Of a stretch of DNA of 64,000 nt, positions 46,301 to 53,835 are shown piece by piece. How positions within the stretch are numbered: position 1 is the stretch's first letter; each line of letters opens with the position of its first letter. The position numbers were made by a program, and so were the translations under genes. The notes beneath the pieces were generated by a model, which was not told the origin of the DNA, made no database searches, and was given only the letters and a program-made list of their open reading frames with translations. The DNA is from Oscillospiraceae bacterium (GTDB lineage Bacteria; Bacillota; Clostridia; Oscillospirales; Ruminococcaceae), in NCBI GenBank assembly GCA_009778065.1, contig WRKM01000019.1, positions 1 to 64,000 of the forward strand, written 5' to 3'.

Positions 46301-46647
46301 TCTCTTGACGTTTGCCTGTAAAAGGCGAGCTTGTCCCGTAATTCGCGGACAGTTTTAAGCATTAATATTTCACGTACCGCATCTTCCGCGTATGGTTTAT
46401 CTGTCTTATTATCCGCAAGTATTTTCGCGCCGAGCTTTGTAAACGAAAGTATCTCGGTATTACAGAACATCCTCGCTCCGAGCTTCTTATAAATCATTCG
46501 TTCGGTTTCAAAATGGCTTTGCTCAGGGACTATTAAGATGGGTAAGCCGGACGCACCGAAGCTCAAACCGTCATTACATGCCTTGATTTGTTCTGTTATA
46601 TATGTAGTTTTACCCGTTCCGGGCGGAGACATGATGATATTAAGCAT
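43345..46647 (-). CDS. addB: ATP-dependent helicase/nuclease subunit B
   Basis: 1100 residues. Walker A SPPGTGKTTYITEQI is at the N-terminus. The C-terminal nuclease has KGKTDRIDIL and VIDYKTGSKEF. Iron-sulfur cysteines are visible at LFKYFCEQGL and GSSPCEYCDYKGIC, the AddB-type 4Fe-4S arrangement that staples the nuclease domain. Overlaps addA start. The upstream HAD-VanW gene ends 46 bases before its start, so addBA may be read from the same transcript. Confidence 0.96.
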   Translation of the reverse strand: MLNIIMSPPGTGKTTYITEQIKACNDGLSFGASGLPILIVPEQSHFETERMIYKKLGARMFCNTEILSFTKLGAKILADNKTDKPYAEDAVREILMLKTVRELRDKLAFYRQTSREGGAASPAFAARMLNVVAAFGREGISPEQLSEAVQAIKNPRLKSKISDAALIYGEYIRAVSENHCDRQDEIRLAAALAFKTRYFAGKHIFVDGFDGFTGGQMLLLEAAAIQAAGLTVTLTGDRMGTTDARYIITSRLAEKLKKIAEDNKTGFTAGIPEPYIPERNPRHNTEVYKLSDIYTESNFVAAKIRELITTQNYSQSEIAVLNPPSMGVLESAFSAYGIKLFSDIPVSVIEKPMVRFIITVLEVIESGITAEAAADNSASAIEGLIESGFLRVSADIVPIRDIKVVGQRKISGKRTHDYIRYNRRTQRLSKKQIQLLTQTAREWKLGYEDWYRTFPAGVIEEKNTEKAERIRAEITDKLAALANKIKDTTGDVITKELTAFILNDMEFGRTVADIVYKGRRAGVSLDDEYRGLWEKIIGVFESMYGALENQKISVSDYKAVLCSVFEKTLTAKPPQVLDCVIVGDLRRTRTGNVKVVFLMGVNRGEFPSSTFSGVQFTESEVEQMHEAGIFIEENRADRYYRERFLINRAMSLPTEKLYITAPLRDLTWKEKRASALISEPILKDKHKDAKALPLSFWASHKNALKFLTAVKPAEAALVNALSEIEPKEHLRLFTYKNIENRGYLHRIDSTDARALLERESISPSRIETLNTCLFKYFCEQGLKIGTRRIKNNTEPDALTRGSATHFVLEKTLEEWGGKNDNYESFINADSDEFLKITERYITEFEENEFHGLARSARKQEILFAHATGIAEVLKQMREDMESSDFRPFEIEKKFEFMHGDILIKGKTDRIDILQNGESRYIRVIDYKTGSKEFNPSEIEYGLNMQALIYLFAAVDSDARFKPAGAFYRLVNGGRLSESCRPYGASVGTGNTADLYQNRLETQKTTGLGFGTPSPDIEEINKKFKQRTASRKEFIKLINLEDDEFSNLFRKTAEQLKTRLNALYEGDMRAVPTYSGSSPCEYCDYKGICNNAGKYEEIKIK

Positions 46648-46693
46648 GCTTAAAAACTTCCTTTTCGAGGGGTGATGTTATTAGTTGTGACTA

Positions 46694-48064
46694 TTATTCT
46701 TTTATTTGGTCTTGAGGTATTAAAGCATAATCATAAAAAACTTCCGAACAATTATCCCAAACAAGCTCTTTCTTTAAAATATTATCCATGTCAGCAAAAG
46801 TTGCTTTATATATCTTAGAAATTCTATAATACTTATTTTCATCTCTCCTGAAATGATGATTTTCTTCAATTAATTTATAGCGTTCCGGAAATTCTTTTTC
46901 GCTTCTTAACTCTGCATACGAGGTTTCATCTTCGCACCATAACAGTAATTGAAAACATTGCGCAGTATTGTTTTTAAATCTGAAATCAATATTGTTATAA
47001 TCTATCGCTGTCCCTGCACTGTAGGGGATGCGTTCTCCCTCATCGGGAGCCAGAGCATCGGAATGATTGTGGACTTCAATTATATCTAAAGGGCTATGTA
47101 AAACTAAAAGATGAATAGTGTTCGCCAAATTACAAAGACCTCCGCCTATTCCGTATGTTAAATTTCCTCTAAGTAATACACGACCATCTAAATATCCTTT
47201 TTTTCTCGTTATTTTTCCTACTGTATTCCAAAAAGAAAACACCTCGCCCGGACGAATTATTATTCCGGTAATTTTGCTGCCTGCAATTTCTATATTCACC
47301 GCCTTGTTTTTCTGATGCTCTAAATTAATTCCCTTGCCTCTTTTTATCATATGAGAGCTATGAGCAGAAATAATTACGGGCAATTTTTCGTTTGATATTA
47401 TTTTAGCATAATTCTCTTTTCTAAATAGATTTTTTAAGTGACGCTTGCAAATTTCTTTCCGCAAAGAAATCGCATAACAAGTAGGATTAATATCACAAAA
47501 AAGCTTTCTTTTTCTCTGCGGAATCTTAAACCTCTCTTTTTTATAAATATCACCTATCCTGTTATGATAACGCTTATTAAATTTGTAGAGTTTTAAAATG
47601 ACGTTTTCAATATTTCTTCTTATTCCTATTTTCTTCTCATTTTCATAACGCATATACTCAACTAAAATACTAACTATTCCGCTTTTATTAGCACCATAAA
47701 TATCTCTGAGGATTTGGTCGCCTATGACTGTCACTTCTTCCTTTTTTATGTTCAACATTTCGACCGCTTTTAAACAATTTACTACGCTTGGTTTATTAGC
47801 ATCATGTATGTATAGTGTGTTAATTCTTTTTGCAAACCTTTTAATTCGAGTTTCGCCACCGTCGGATAAAAGAATAGTTTTTAACCCTATACCGTGTATG
47901 GTTTGAAATAGTTTTTCTACTTCCTTTGTGCAATCTTCACCATGATGTACTAATGTATTGTCTATATCGAAAATAATCCCTCTATATCCCATATTATATA
48001 GTTTCTCATAATCAATGCAAAAGACATTTTTTATATACTCATGGGGATAAAACATTTTAAACAT
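46694..48064 (-). CDS. HAD phosphatase (YqeG-like, type IIIA) fused to a VanW domain
   Basis: A 456-residue two-domain protein. Residues 1-170: GIIFDIDNTLVHHG (HAD motif I), LLSDGGETRIKRFA (motif II region), HDANKPSV (Lys) and VIGDQILRDIYGANKSG (motif IV), the pattern of YqeG-type phosphatases. Residues ~225-390: VanW core with IIIRPGEVFSFWNTVG, GYLDGRV, YGIGGGLCNLANT (invariant Cys) and HNHSDA. No signal peptide is seen, although VanW domains are usually extracytoplasmic. AT-rich, unlike neighbours. I have not seen this fusion described. Substrate unknown. Confidence 0.82.
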   Translation of the reverse strand: MFKMFYPHEYIKNVFCIDYEKLYNMGYRGIIFDIDNTLVHHGEDCTKEVEKLFQTIHGIGLKTILLSDGGETRIKRFAKRINTLYIHDANKPSVVNCLKAVEMLNIKKEEVTVIGDQILRDIYGANKSGIVSILVEYMRYENEKKIGIRRNIENVILKLYKFNKRYHNRIGDIYKKERFKIPQRKRKLFCDINPTCYAISLRKEICKRHLKNLFRKENYAKIISNEKLPVIISAHSSHMIKRGKGINLEHQKNKAVNIEIAGSKITGIIIRPGEVFSFWNTVGKITRKKGYLDGRVLLRGNLTYGIGGGLCNLANTIHLLVLHSPLDIIEVHNHSDALAPDEGERIPYSAGTAIDYNNIDFRFKNNTAQCFQLLLWCEDETSYAELRSEKEFPERYKLIEENHHFRRDENKYYRISKIYKATFADMDNILKKELVWDNCSEVFYDYALIPQDQIKE

Positions 48065-48085
48065 ATTATTATTTCCTTAATTAGT

Positions 48086-48793
48086 TTACACCGCTTGATT
48101 CGCACGGTATATATCGGTATATCCACAAACTTTATTAATCTGCTCCTCGTGCGTTTTACCGAATTTGTTTTCAAAGAAAGCTCCGCCGATAGTAAATGCC
48201 CATGGCAGATTTTTATTAATTTCATCTAACTTTTCATAACTGTCTATATCACCCGCAAGGCAAACAGGGGCGTGTACTTGCGATAAAAATTTCCTGTTAA
48301 GCTCTGCCGCATCTCCTAAATATCTGTACCCTAACAAATCAAAGCCATAAACACCTTTTTCAAGGTATTTATTGGCTTCTTTTATTATTTCCTCAATATC
48401 ACCTTGTAAAATAGATGGGCGGTTTTCAACTTTCCCCACAAACGGCATATACTTTAAATTATTTTTTTTGCAAAACTCATTAACAGAATCGAAAAATATT
48501 GTACCCATAAGAATATCGCATTTACATTCCAATGCCATTTCAGCACCTTGTAAACACTCATTCTCTGTATACGCCGCCACCTCCAAAACGGTTGTTTTAC
48601 CGTGTTTTTTAATATAAGCGTATAAATACTTCATTCTTTTTAAAGAAAGCCCTTTTTCTTTGAGCCCATAGAATTTCGCTTTAGAATTTTTACATTGTTC
48701 AAAAATCTCAAATGCGTTTTCCACGGTGTAATCGTTATGTGTTAACATCACAATTAATGCGGCGTTATTATTTTTATAATTTGTCTCAAACAT
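48086..48793 (-). CDS. Phosphate-binding TIM-barrel-like protein, family not recognised
   Basis: 235 residues arranged as alternating beta strands and helices: AALIVML, TTVLEVAAYTENEC, DILMGTIFFDS, VYGFDLLGYRYLGDAAEL, PVCLAGDIDSYEKLDEI and a final WAFTIGGAFF. The last two strands look like the phosphate-binding end of a TIM barrel (LAGDI / IGGAFF) as in HisA/TrpF-type enzymes. No catalytic signature that names a reaction was seen. It lies 21 bases upstream of the HAD-VanW gene and 25 bases after the Fn3/DUF6273 lipoprotein gene. AT-rich. Confidence 0.6.
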   Translation of the reverse strand: MFETNYKNNNAALIVMLTHNDYTVENAFEIFEQCKNSKAKFYGLKEKGLSLKRMKYLYAYIKKHGKTTVLEVAAYTENECLQGAEMALECKCDILMGTIFFDSVNEFCKKNNLKYMPFVGKVENRPSILQGDIEEIIKEANKYLEKGVYGFDLLGYRYLGDAAELNRKFLSQVHAPVCLAGDIDSYEKLDEINKNLPWAFTIGGAFFENKFGKTHEEQINKVCGYTDIYRANQAV

Positions 48794-48818
48794 AGCATTT
48801 CACAGTCCTAATACAGTT

Positions 48819-49868
48819 CTAAAGATTGACCCAAAAAGCAGGGCGAATTCCGAGGTGAGGACTGGTGTACAAGGCGGGGTCGTAATAAAAAAAACCGTTA
48901 TAACCAACAATCCACACCACATATTCAGAATGTGTAGATGGTGAGCGTGACCACCAATAAGCTGTTTCGCCAACTTCACCTGTTTCCGATATTCTGTAAG
49001 CTATGCGTTCATAAATATTATCTTCAAAATATTTATGAACTTCGGATATACTTAATATAAATGCTATATCGCCGCTTCCCTGTTCGCCGGGTATTGTTAT
49101 TGCTTGCTGTTGGTTTGTAGACGAAGGCGTATGTATCCATTCTGTTGCTTGATTTTCGACACCATTTCCGCCGGGAGTGCCATCATCAAGTTGGAAGGCA
49201 TACGGCAACGCCTTAGCCCTAATTCCGGGTGACACGAAAGAATCATTATCAAACCATGTATTCAGCACATTCGCTATCTCTGCATTTTGAAAAGGTAAGT
49301 ATCCATCTTGGTCGTGATAACTCACACCCATATTGTGAACATGCTCGGTTATAATAAGTGCTTTATTATCTTCTACAGTCAACACCCTCCATTCAAAACC
49401 TGTACTATCAGTGAATGTTTCGCCAACGGTTTCCGGGATTATTACACCGCTTGGTATCGCACTGACCGAAGCAAATTCACCAACACCCATCTCATTAACG
49501 GCACGCACACGGAAATCATAGGTTGTATCGTTTTCAAGGTCGATAAAGATATGTCCGTTGTTTGACGAAGCCGATATATATACACCACCGCCATTACTCG
49601 AAACCTCATAACCGGAAATGTTCTCTCCGCCATCACTGTTCGGTGCCAACCATGTCAGCTCAACTTGTCTGTCCCCTGCTGTAGCGGTAAAATCCCTCGG
49701 AGCATCGGGTACGATAATCACATCTGTGCTTTCTTCCGTTATTGATTCCGGGTCGCTATTTACTTCGTTTGTAATAGATTCGGGTACCTCAAATATAATC
49801 GCTTGCTCGTCTCGACACCCCGAAAACAAAATAACTCCCGATAAAATAAAAAGAACAATTCTTTTCAA
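48819..49868 (-). CDS. Lipoprotein with fibronectin type III and DUF6273 domains
   Basis: 349 residues from a TTG start at 49868. The signal peptide KRIVLFILSGVILFSGC ends at a lipobox Cys. An Fn3 domain (residues ~50-140: ATAGDRQVELTWLAPNSDGG, YDFRVRAVNEMG) is followed by a DUF6273 domain (~155-349: TAYWWSRSP and LGIRPAFWVNL), a common surface-protein module. The 12 upstream residues in the track have no ribosome site; AAAGGTG precedes the TTG. It has a strong promoter and heads the unit with the TIM-barrel and HAD-VanW genes. Confidence 0.78.
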   Translation of the reverse strand: MKRIVLFILSGVILFSGCRDEQAIIFEVPESITNEVNSDPESITEESTDVIIVPDAPRDFTATAGDRQVELTWLAPNSDGGENISGYEVSSNGGGVYISASSNNGHIFIDLENDTTYDFRVRAVNEMGVGEFASVSAIPSGVIIPETVGETFTDSTGFEWRVLTVEDNKALIITEHVHNMGVSYHDQDGYLPFQNAEIANVLNTWFDNDSFVSPGIRAKALPYAFQLDDGTPGGNGVENQATEWIHTPSSTNQQQAITIPGEQGSGDIAFILSISEVHKYFEDNIYERIAYRISETGEVGETAYWWSRSPSTHSEYVVWIVGYNGFFYYDPALYTSPHLGIRPAFWVNL

Positions 49869-49935
49869 ATTATGACCACACCTTTCATAAGTACAATTCA
49901 ACATGAAAATTCACATTTATTAGGGATATAATGCT

Positions 49936-49964
49936 ATTTTATCAGATTCTTCGGGGTATGTCAA
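49936..49964 (-). promoter_or_regulatory. Promoter of the DUF6273 / TIM-barrel / HAD-VanW unit
   Basis: TTGACA (49959-49964, minus), 17-base spacer, TAAAAT (49936-49941). Twin direct repeats lie just upstream at 49973-50013. Confidence 0.85.
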
Positions 49965-49972
49965 GGTTTTTT

Positions 49973-50013
49973 TATAGTAATTCGTCAAAAAATATATAGT
50001 AATTCGTCAAAAA
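49973..50013 (-). repeat. Two 19-bp direct repeats upstream of the -35
   Basis: TATAGTAATTCGTCAAAAA at 49973-49991 and 49995-50013, period 22 bases (two helical turns). On the minus strand they read TTTTTGACGAATTACTATA and lie about 9 bases upstream of the -35. Their position fits activator sites; they may also act on the rightward promoter. Confidence 0.75.
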
Positions 50014-50097
50014 CACTTCGCCGATTTAGCAAGGCGATTGGCTAAAATATTTGAATGTCCCTATAACACAAGTTAAATAAAAACACAAGCAAACGGG

Positions 50098-50126
50098 TTG
50101 ATTTTTTACAAAGGCTCTGTTATACT
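50098..50126 (+). promoter_or_regulatory. Promoter of the kinase gene
   Basis: TTGATT (50098-50103), 17-base spacer, TATACT (50121-50126). The ATG at 50165 has a weak ribosome site. Confidence 0.62.
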
Positions 50127-50164
50127 GAATAGAACAGAAAGAGAAAGACAGGTATAATTAAGGT

Positions 50165-51964
50165 ATGGAGATTAAAGGAAATTCTTTTGCGGCAATGTTA
50201 ATAAATGACAAAGAATTTGATGAATACGAGCTACCCGAAGAGATAACCTCTCGCTTTTTCGCTATTGAAAACCTGACCGCAAGCGATTACGGCGAAACAT
50301 TTCTGCTCGAGGAAAAAGACAGTGGTAAGCGTTATGTCTTAAAAAGTTATAAAAAGTCGAGCCGTTCGGGTGATATACTCGAAGCTGAGTTGTTACGCAC
50401 TTTTGAACATAAAGGCTTACCCAAATACGAAGAGGGTACGGAAACCGAAGACGCCTTTTTCACTTTGCGCGAACACATCGAAGGCGTCACTTTAGAACAG
50501 TATTTTCATAATCATAAACCGAGCGAAGGAAAAACTGTAGGTATTATTATTGAAGTATGCGAGATTCTTTCGTTTTTACACTCTCAACAAGCACCGATTA
50601 TTCACAGAGATATAAAGCCTTCTAATATTATCATTGATGTTTCCGGTGGCTCGTCTAATGCTTCCGGTGGTTCACCAAATGCCTCCGGCGGCTCGCCGGT
50701 TAAGTTGATTGATTTCGGGATTTCACGGAGATACTCCGAAGACGCGCCCACCGATACCGTTTGTTTCGGTACGCAGAAATTCGCACCGCCCGAGCAGTAC
50801 GGCTTCTCCCAGACCGACAGCCGCGCCGACCTCTACGCACTCGGCGTTGTTCTTCGTTACCTACTCACAGGCTCGCCCGAACCGACCGTACAGATTAGTA
50901 ACAAAGCACTTGAGCGGATTGTCGCAAAAGCCACGGCGTTCGCGCCGGAACAGCGTTATCAGAGTGCGGCGGCGTTCAAAAAGGCGTTACAGAACTACAA
51001 CAAGCGTGTTAAACCTGAGGCACTGATTTCAATGTTAGCCGCGGTTTTTGTCATATCTGCCGGCGTATTTTTTGCCTTAAAACATACGGACATTTCTACC
51101 TACGAGCCACCGGAGATTTTACCCACACCGGAAACTTCATCCACACTTGAGATTTCAACCGCATCGGAAACCTCATCTACACCGGAAACATCGTCCGCGT
51201 CGGAAACTTCACCCGTGCAGGAAATCCCCGACGGCGTTTATGTTTTTAAAGAACCGCTGATTGAAAAAGCCGCGCGTTATGTTCTTCAAAAAAACGAGGA
51301 CGAGTGGATTTTCCCGGATGAATTGAAAACCGTTACAGGCATTTATATTATCGGGGAAGAAGTCGCGGCTTCGAGAGATGAATATTGGAATATTTACGGG
51401 CAGTATAGAGATGGAATCACACCATATGGTTTTACGCAAAGTTTAGAAGACCTAAATGCAATGGAAAACTTGATTGATTTACACATTATGGCGAATACAA
51501 TTGCCGATATTTCGCCGATTGCCGAGAACAAGCAACTGCGCGTGGTAGACTTTGAACGGTGCGAATATATTACAGATTTTTCACCGCTCTTAAATCTGCC
51601 GCTGTTACGTGATATAAAAATAACTCATACGGACGTTGATGATTACACTATTTTTAAGGAAATAAGCACTCTTTACGGGCTGAGAATTCAGTATACTACG
51701 CTTGGCAGTATAGCCGAACTTGGATTTCAACCTAACATAGAAATTTTAGTTTTGCATGGCTCACGCAGGATTGAAAACTTGAATGGTATTGAAAATTTTC
51801 CGTCACTAAAAGAACTCAATATTGACAACACGAGTATTACGGATTTTTCACAACTTGACAATTTGCCTTACTTGAAACACCTGCAAATAAGCGCGGATAT
51901 GCGCCAATACCTGCATACGTTGAATCGCGATGACGTTGAGGTGTATACACCGCAAATGCCCTAA
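50165..51964 (+). CDS. Transmembrane Ser/Thr protein kinase with repeat ectodomain
   Basis: 599 residues. Kinase domain ~30-280: Lys in RYVLKSY, helix-C Glu, catalytic loop IIHRDIKPSNIII, then LIDFGISRRY and FAPPEQYG. The glycine loop is degenerate (TASDYGET). Between catalytic loop and DFG sits a 7-residue repeat (SGGSxNA, three units). One membrane helix at ~288-306, a Ser/Thr/Glu-Pro-rich stalk (ETSSTPE repeats), then an ectodomain with leucine-rich-repeat-like units (LIDLHIMANTIADISPI, SLKELNIDNTSITDFSQL). Resembles PrkC/PknB-type sensors but without PASTA repeats. Target unknown. Confidence 0.85.
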   Translation: MEIKGNSFAAMLINDKEFDEYELPEEITSRFFAIENLTASDYGETFLLEEKDSGKRYVLKSYKKSSRSGDILEAELLRTFEHKGLPKYEEGTETEDAFFTLREHIEGVTLEQYFHNHKPSEGKTVGIIIEVCEILSFLHSQQAPIIHRDIKPSNIIIDVSGGSSNASGGSPNASGGSPVKLIDFGISRRYSEDAPTDTVCFGTQKFAPPEQYGFSQTDSRADLYALGVVLRYLLTGSPEPTVQISNKALERIVAKATAFAPEQRYQSAAAFKKALQNYNKRVKPEALISMLAAVFVISAGVFFALKHTDISTYEPPEILPTPETSSTLEISTASETSSTPETSSASETSPVQEIPDGVYVFKEPLIEKAARYVLQKNEDEWIFPDELKTVTGIYIIGEEVAASRDEYWNIYGQYRDGITPYGFTQSLEDLNAMENLIDLHIMANTIADISPIAENKQLRVVDFERCEYITDFSPLLNLPLLRDIKITHTDVDDYTIFKEISTLYGLRIQYTTLGSIAELGFQPNIEILVLHGSRRIENLNGIENFPSLKELNIDNTSITDFSQLDNLPYLKHLQISADMRQYLHTLNRDDVEVYTPQMP

Positions 51965-52017
51965 TTGTGATTTTCATAAAAAATCTTGACTTTTTAGGGA
52001 AAATGTGATAGTATTAA
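51964..52017 (+). repeat. 54-bp promoter repeat, copy 1
   Basis: Nearly identical to 53033-53086 (constant offset 1069, about five mismatches). It contains the -35/-10 pair of the lipoprotein gene at 52034. Confidence 0.85.
51986..52014 (+). promoter_or_regulatory. Promoter of the 52034 lipoprotein gene
   Basis: TTGACT (51986-51991), 17-base spacer, TAGTAT (52009-52014), preserved in both repeat copies. Confidence 0.7.
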
Positions 52018-52033
52018 CAAACGGAGGTTTATA

Positions 52034-52930
52034 ATGAAAAAAATTATTTTATTTATAGCAATTTCTCTGACTGTTTTTATAACAGCGTGCGATGTTAAAG
52101 AGAGTACAAACGAAACGCCGCGCGAAATTCCGTCAAATGAGCAATCAATCGAAAACATTGTTAATAGCGGCACGGAAGAGCCAAAAGACAAAGCACTGCT
52201 TTCCGCTATTAGTGAATTTCCGTTAGACAGTTTTACGGGACTTGACGGCATTACTATTTCAAAAACCGAAGCAACGGGTTTTGCCGGAAATATTTTGATT
52301 TTTGATTTCGGGTATATCAGGGAGCCGTCGCTTGAATATCTGACGACATTTAATACGCCTGATTTATTTGACTTTGACAGACTTGAATTCAACGAAGATT
52401 TTGACAGTAATGTATCAATTAATTACATTAAAGCGGAAAAGGGCGATATAATCAACGGGTTTCAAGTTGAAGCTGCAAGTTTTGCCGTTTCTGTAATGAA
52501 TTTTGAAGATGAAAACGGTGATATTTATCAAGAAATAAATGTAATTGAATGTACGGTGGTGTTTTCCGGAACGCATACGATTACGGGCGTGATGTACCGT
52601 GTTCCGACTGACCCTGATTATATTGATATGGGCGGAGATTTGCTTTTTTATCCCGATGCAAGTAGTGAGCGTTTCTTTCCTCTTCCATATTCTTTTACGT
52701 CTTTCCCGACACAGGTGTTTGATTTTGATTCAAGGTTCGCACTCCGAGGAGACACTACACGTCTGTTTTTAGGAAATGAAAAAGATTATGCAAATGATAT
52801 AGGTGAATATTTCAAAGAAAGCGATTATATTCAATTTGAAATAACTGTTACAGATTTGGCTGTCATGTATCACGAAACAGGAAGCGCAAGAAGTGGCGGA
52901 AAATTGAGCGAGTATAAAATAATCAATTAA
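52034..52930 (+). CDS. Lipoprotein of unknown function
   Basis: 298 residues with a lipobox ITAC near residue 18 (MKKIILFIAISLTVFITAC). No domain recognised; the middle is beta-rich, with many Phe/Asp pairs. Ribosome site GGAGG before the ATG. The last 16 codons (TGSARSGGKLSEYKIIN region) lie in a 94-bp repeat that recurs at the end of the next gene in another frame. Shares its promoter sequence with that gene. Confidence 0.68.
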   Translation: MKKIILFIAISLTVFITACDVKESTNETPREIPSNEQSIENIVNSGTEEPKDKALLSAISEFPLDSFTGLDGITISKTEATGFAGNILIFDFGYIREPSLEYLTTFNTPDLFDFDRLEFNEDFDSNVSINYIKAEKGDIINGFQVEAASFAVSVMNFEDENGDIYQEINVIECTVVFSGTHTITGVMYRVPTDPDYIDMGGDLLFYPDASSERFFPLPYSFTSFPTQVFDFDSRFALRGDTTRLFLGNEKDYANDIGEYFKESDYIQFEITVTDLAVMYHETGSARSGGKLSEYKIIN

Positions 52931-52969
52931 ATAAAGATGAATGAGAGTGAGTGGGTTTGTGGTCTTACG
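52876..52969. repeat. 94-bp repeat, copy 1 (end of the 52034 gene)
   Basis: Starts AACAGGAAGCGCAAGAAG and ends TTACG; copy 2 is at 53599-53692, offset 723, with few mismatches. It covers the last codons and about 40 bases after the stop. Confidence 0.88.
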
Positions 52970-53032
52970 GTCATGCTTGATAAAAATAAATTTAATGTTT
53001 ATAAGAGTAGGGTGAAGAAATAACAGAATCAT

Positions 53033-53086
53033 ATTGTGGTTTTCATAGAAAATCTTGACTTTTTTGCGAAAATGTGATAGTATTAA
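53033..53086 (+). repeat. 54-bp promoter repeat, copy 2
   Basis: Second copy of the 51964-52017 sequence, upstream of the 53140 gene. Confidence 0.85.
53055..53083 (+). promoter_or_regulatory. Promoter of the 53140 gene
   Basis: TTGACT (53055-53060), 17-base spacer, TAGTAT (53078-53083), identical in layout to the promoter 1069 bases upstream. Confidence 0.7.
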
Positions 53087-53090
53087 TAGG

Positions 53091-53111
53091 CAATTGCGAG
53101 TTTCGCAATTG
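53091..53111 (+). promoter_or_regulatory. 5'-end hairpin of the 53140 transcript
   Basis: CAATTGCGA-GTT-TCGCAATTG is a perfect 9-bp inverted repeat. It begins at the predicted start point, so the mRNA would open with a stable hairpin; it could also be an operator. The other promoter copy lacks it. Confidence 0.6.
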
Positions 53112-53139
53112 TCTATATAAGGCTTAGGAGGATTTTTTC

Positions 53140-53640
53140 ATGTTAAAGATTGCTGAAAAAATAATTTGCGTTATAATGGTAACAATAATAACGCTGTCGG
53201 TGACGGCGATTTCGATATCGGCTTCTTCCGGAATAACAATTGAAGAGTTCGCAGAAGAAATCAGAGAAAAATATAAAACCCTTTATACCGATGAAATAAG
53301 TCATTATATCATCGACTATACGTTATGGGTCGTCATTCCTGACCCGCAGTTTGTTTACACCTTCAATGACAGTATCGAGGATGCATACGAAGTCATGGAA
53401 GCCACGCTTGACAGCTCTCTGCCGTACACGGGCAACGTGGACGAATTCGAGTTTGCCCCTTTTCCCGATATGTCCGGCACTTCGCAAAACCCGTCCGGCG
53501 GAGAAATGAGAGAACCGACGGATAACCCCGACACCGGGGTTAGTATTACTTCGGGAGTTGTTATTTCTATAGCTTTTACGGTTCTTGCGATTTTGATAAA
53601 CAGGAAGTGCAAGAAGTGGCGGAAAATTGAGCGAGTATAA
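53140..53640 (+). CDS. Small secreted protein with NPDTG-type C-terminal anchor
   Basis: 166 residues: signal peptide (residues 1-28, ISISAS), an acidic mature part of about 90 residues, then NPDTG at ~132, a hydrophobic helix (~137-153) and a basic tail (NRKCKKWRKIERV). This is the layout of sortase-anchored proteins with an NPxTG-type motif, although a plain membrane anchor is also possible. The last codons derive from the 94-bp repeat in a different frame from the upstream gene. Strong AGGAGG. No domain recognised. Confidence 0.65.
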   Translation: MLKIAEKIICVIMVTIITLSVTAISISASSGITIEEFAEEIREKYKTLYTDEISHYIIDYTLWVVIPDPQFVYTFNDSIEDAYEVMEATLDSSLPYTGNVDEFEFAPFPDMSGTSQNPSGGEMREPTDNPDTGVSITSGVVISIAFTVLAILINRKCKKWRKIERV

Positions 53641-53692
53641 AATAATCAATTAAATAAAGATGAATGAGAGTGAGCGAGTTTGTGGTTTTACG
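53599..53692. repeat. 94-bp repeat, copy 2 (end of the 53140 gene)
   Basis: Second copy of 52876-52969; here it encodes the basic tail KCKKWRKIERV instead of SARSGGKLSEYKIIN. Confidence 0.88.
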
Positions 53693-53719
53693 AAAGTTGT
53701 GCAACATTCACAATTTTCG
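53691..53719 (+). other. Hairpin after the 53140 gene
   Basis: CGAAAGTTGTG and CACAATTTTCG form an 11-bp stem (one G-U) with a 7-base loop, shortly before the terminator. Confidence 0.5.
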
Positions 53720-53736
53720 CACCGGAAATTCTACAT

Positions 53737-53783
53737 CAAAAAAGGGGTTTGTGTGCTTCATGCACACCAAATCCTTTTTTGTT
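53737..53783 (+). terminator. Intrinsic terminator after the 53140 gene
   Basis: GGGGTTTGTGTGC and GCACACCAAATCC form a stem with one bulged base and a TTCAT loop, followed by TTTTTTG. Confidence 0.7.
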
Positions 53784-53835
53784 TGTGATAAAATGAGTGG
53801 TGAGAAACTTTAATAAAGAATTGAGGAGAGTTTTC

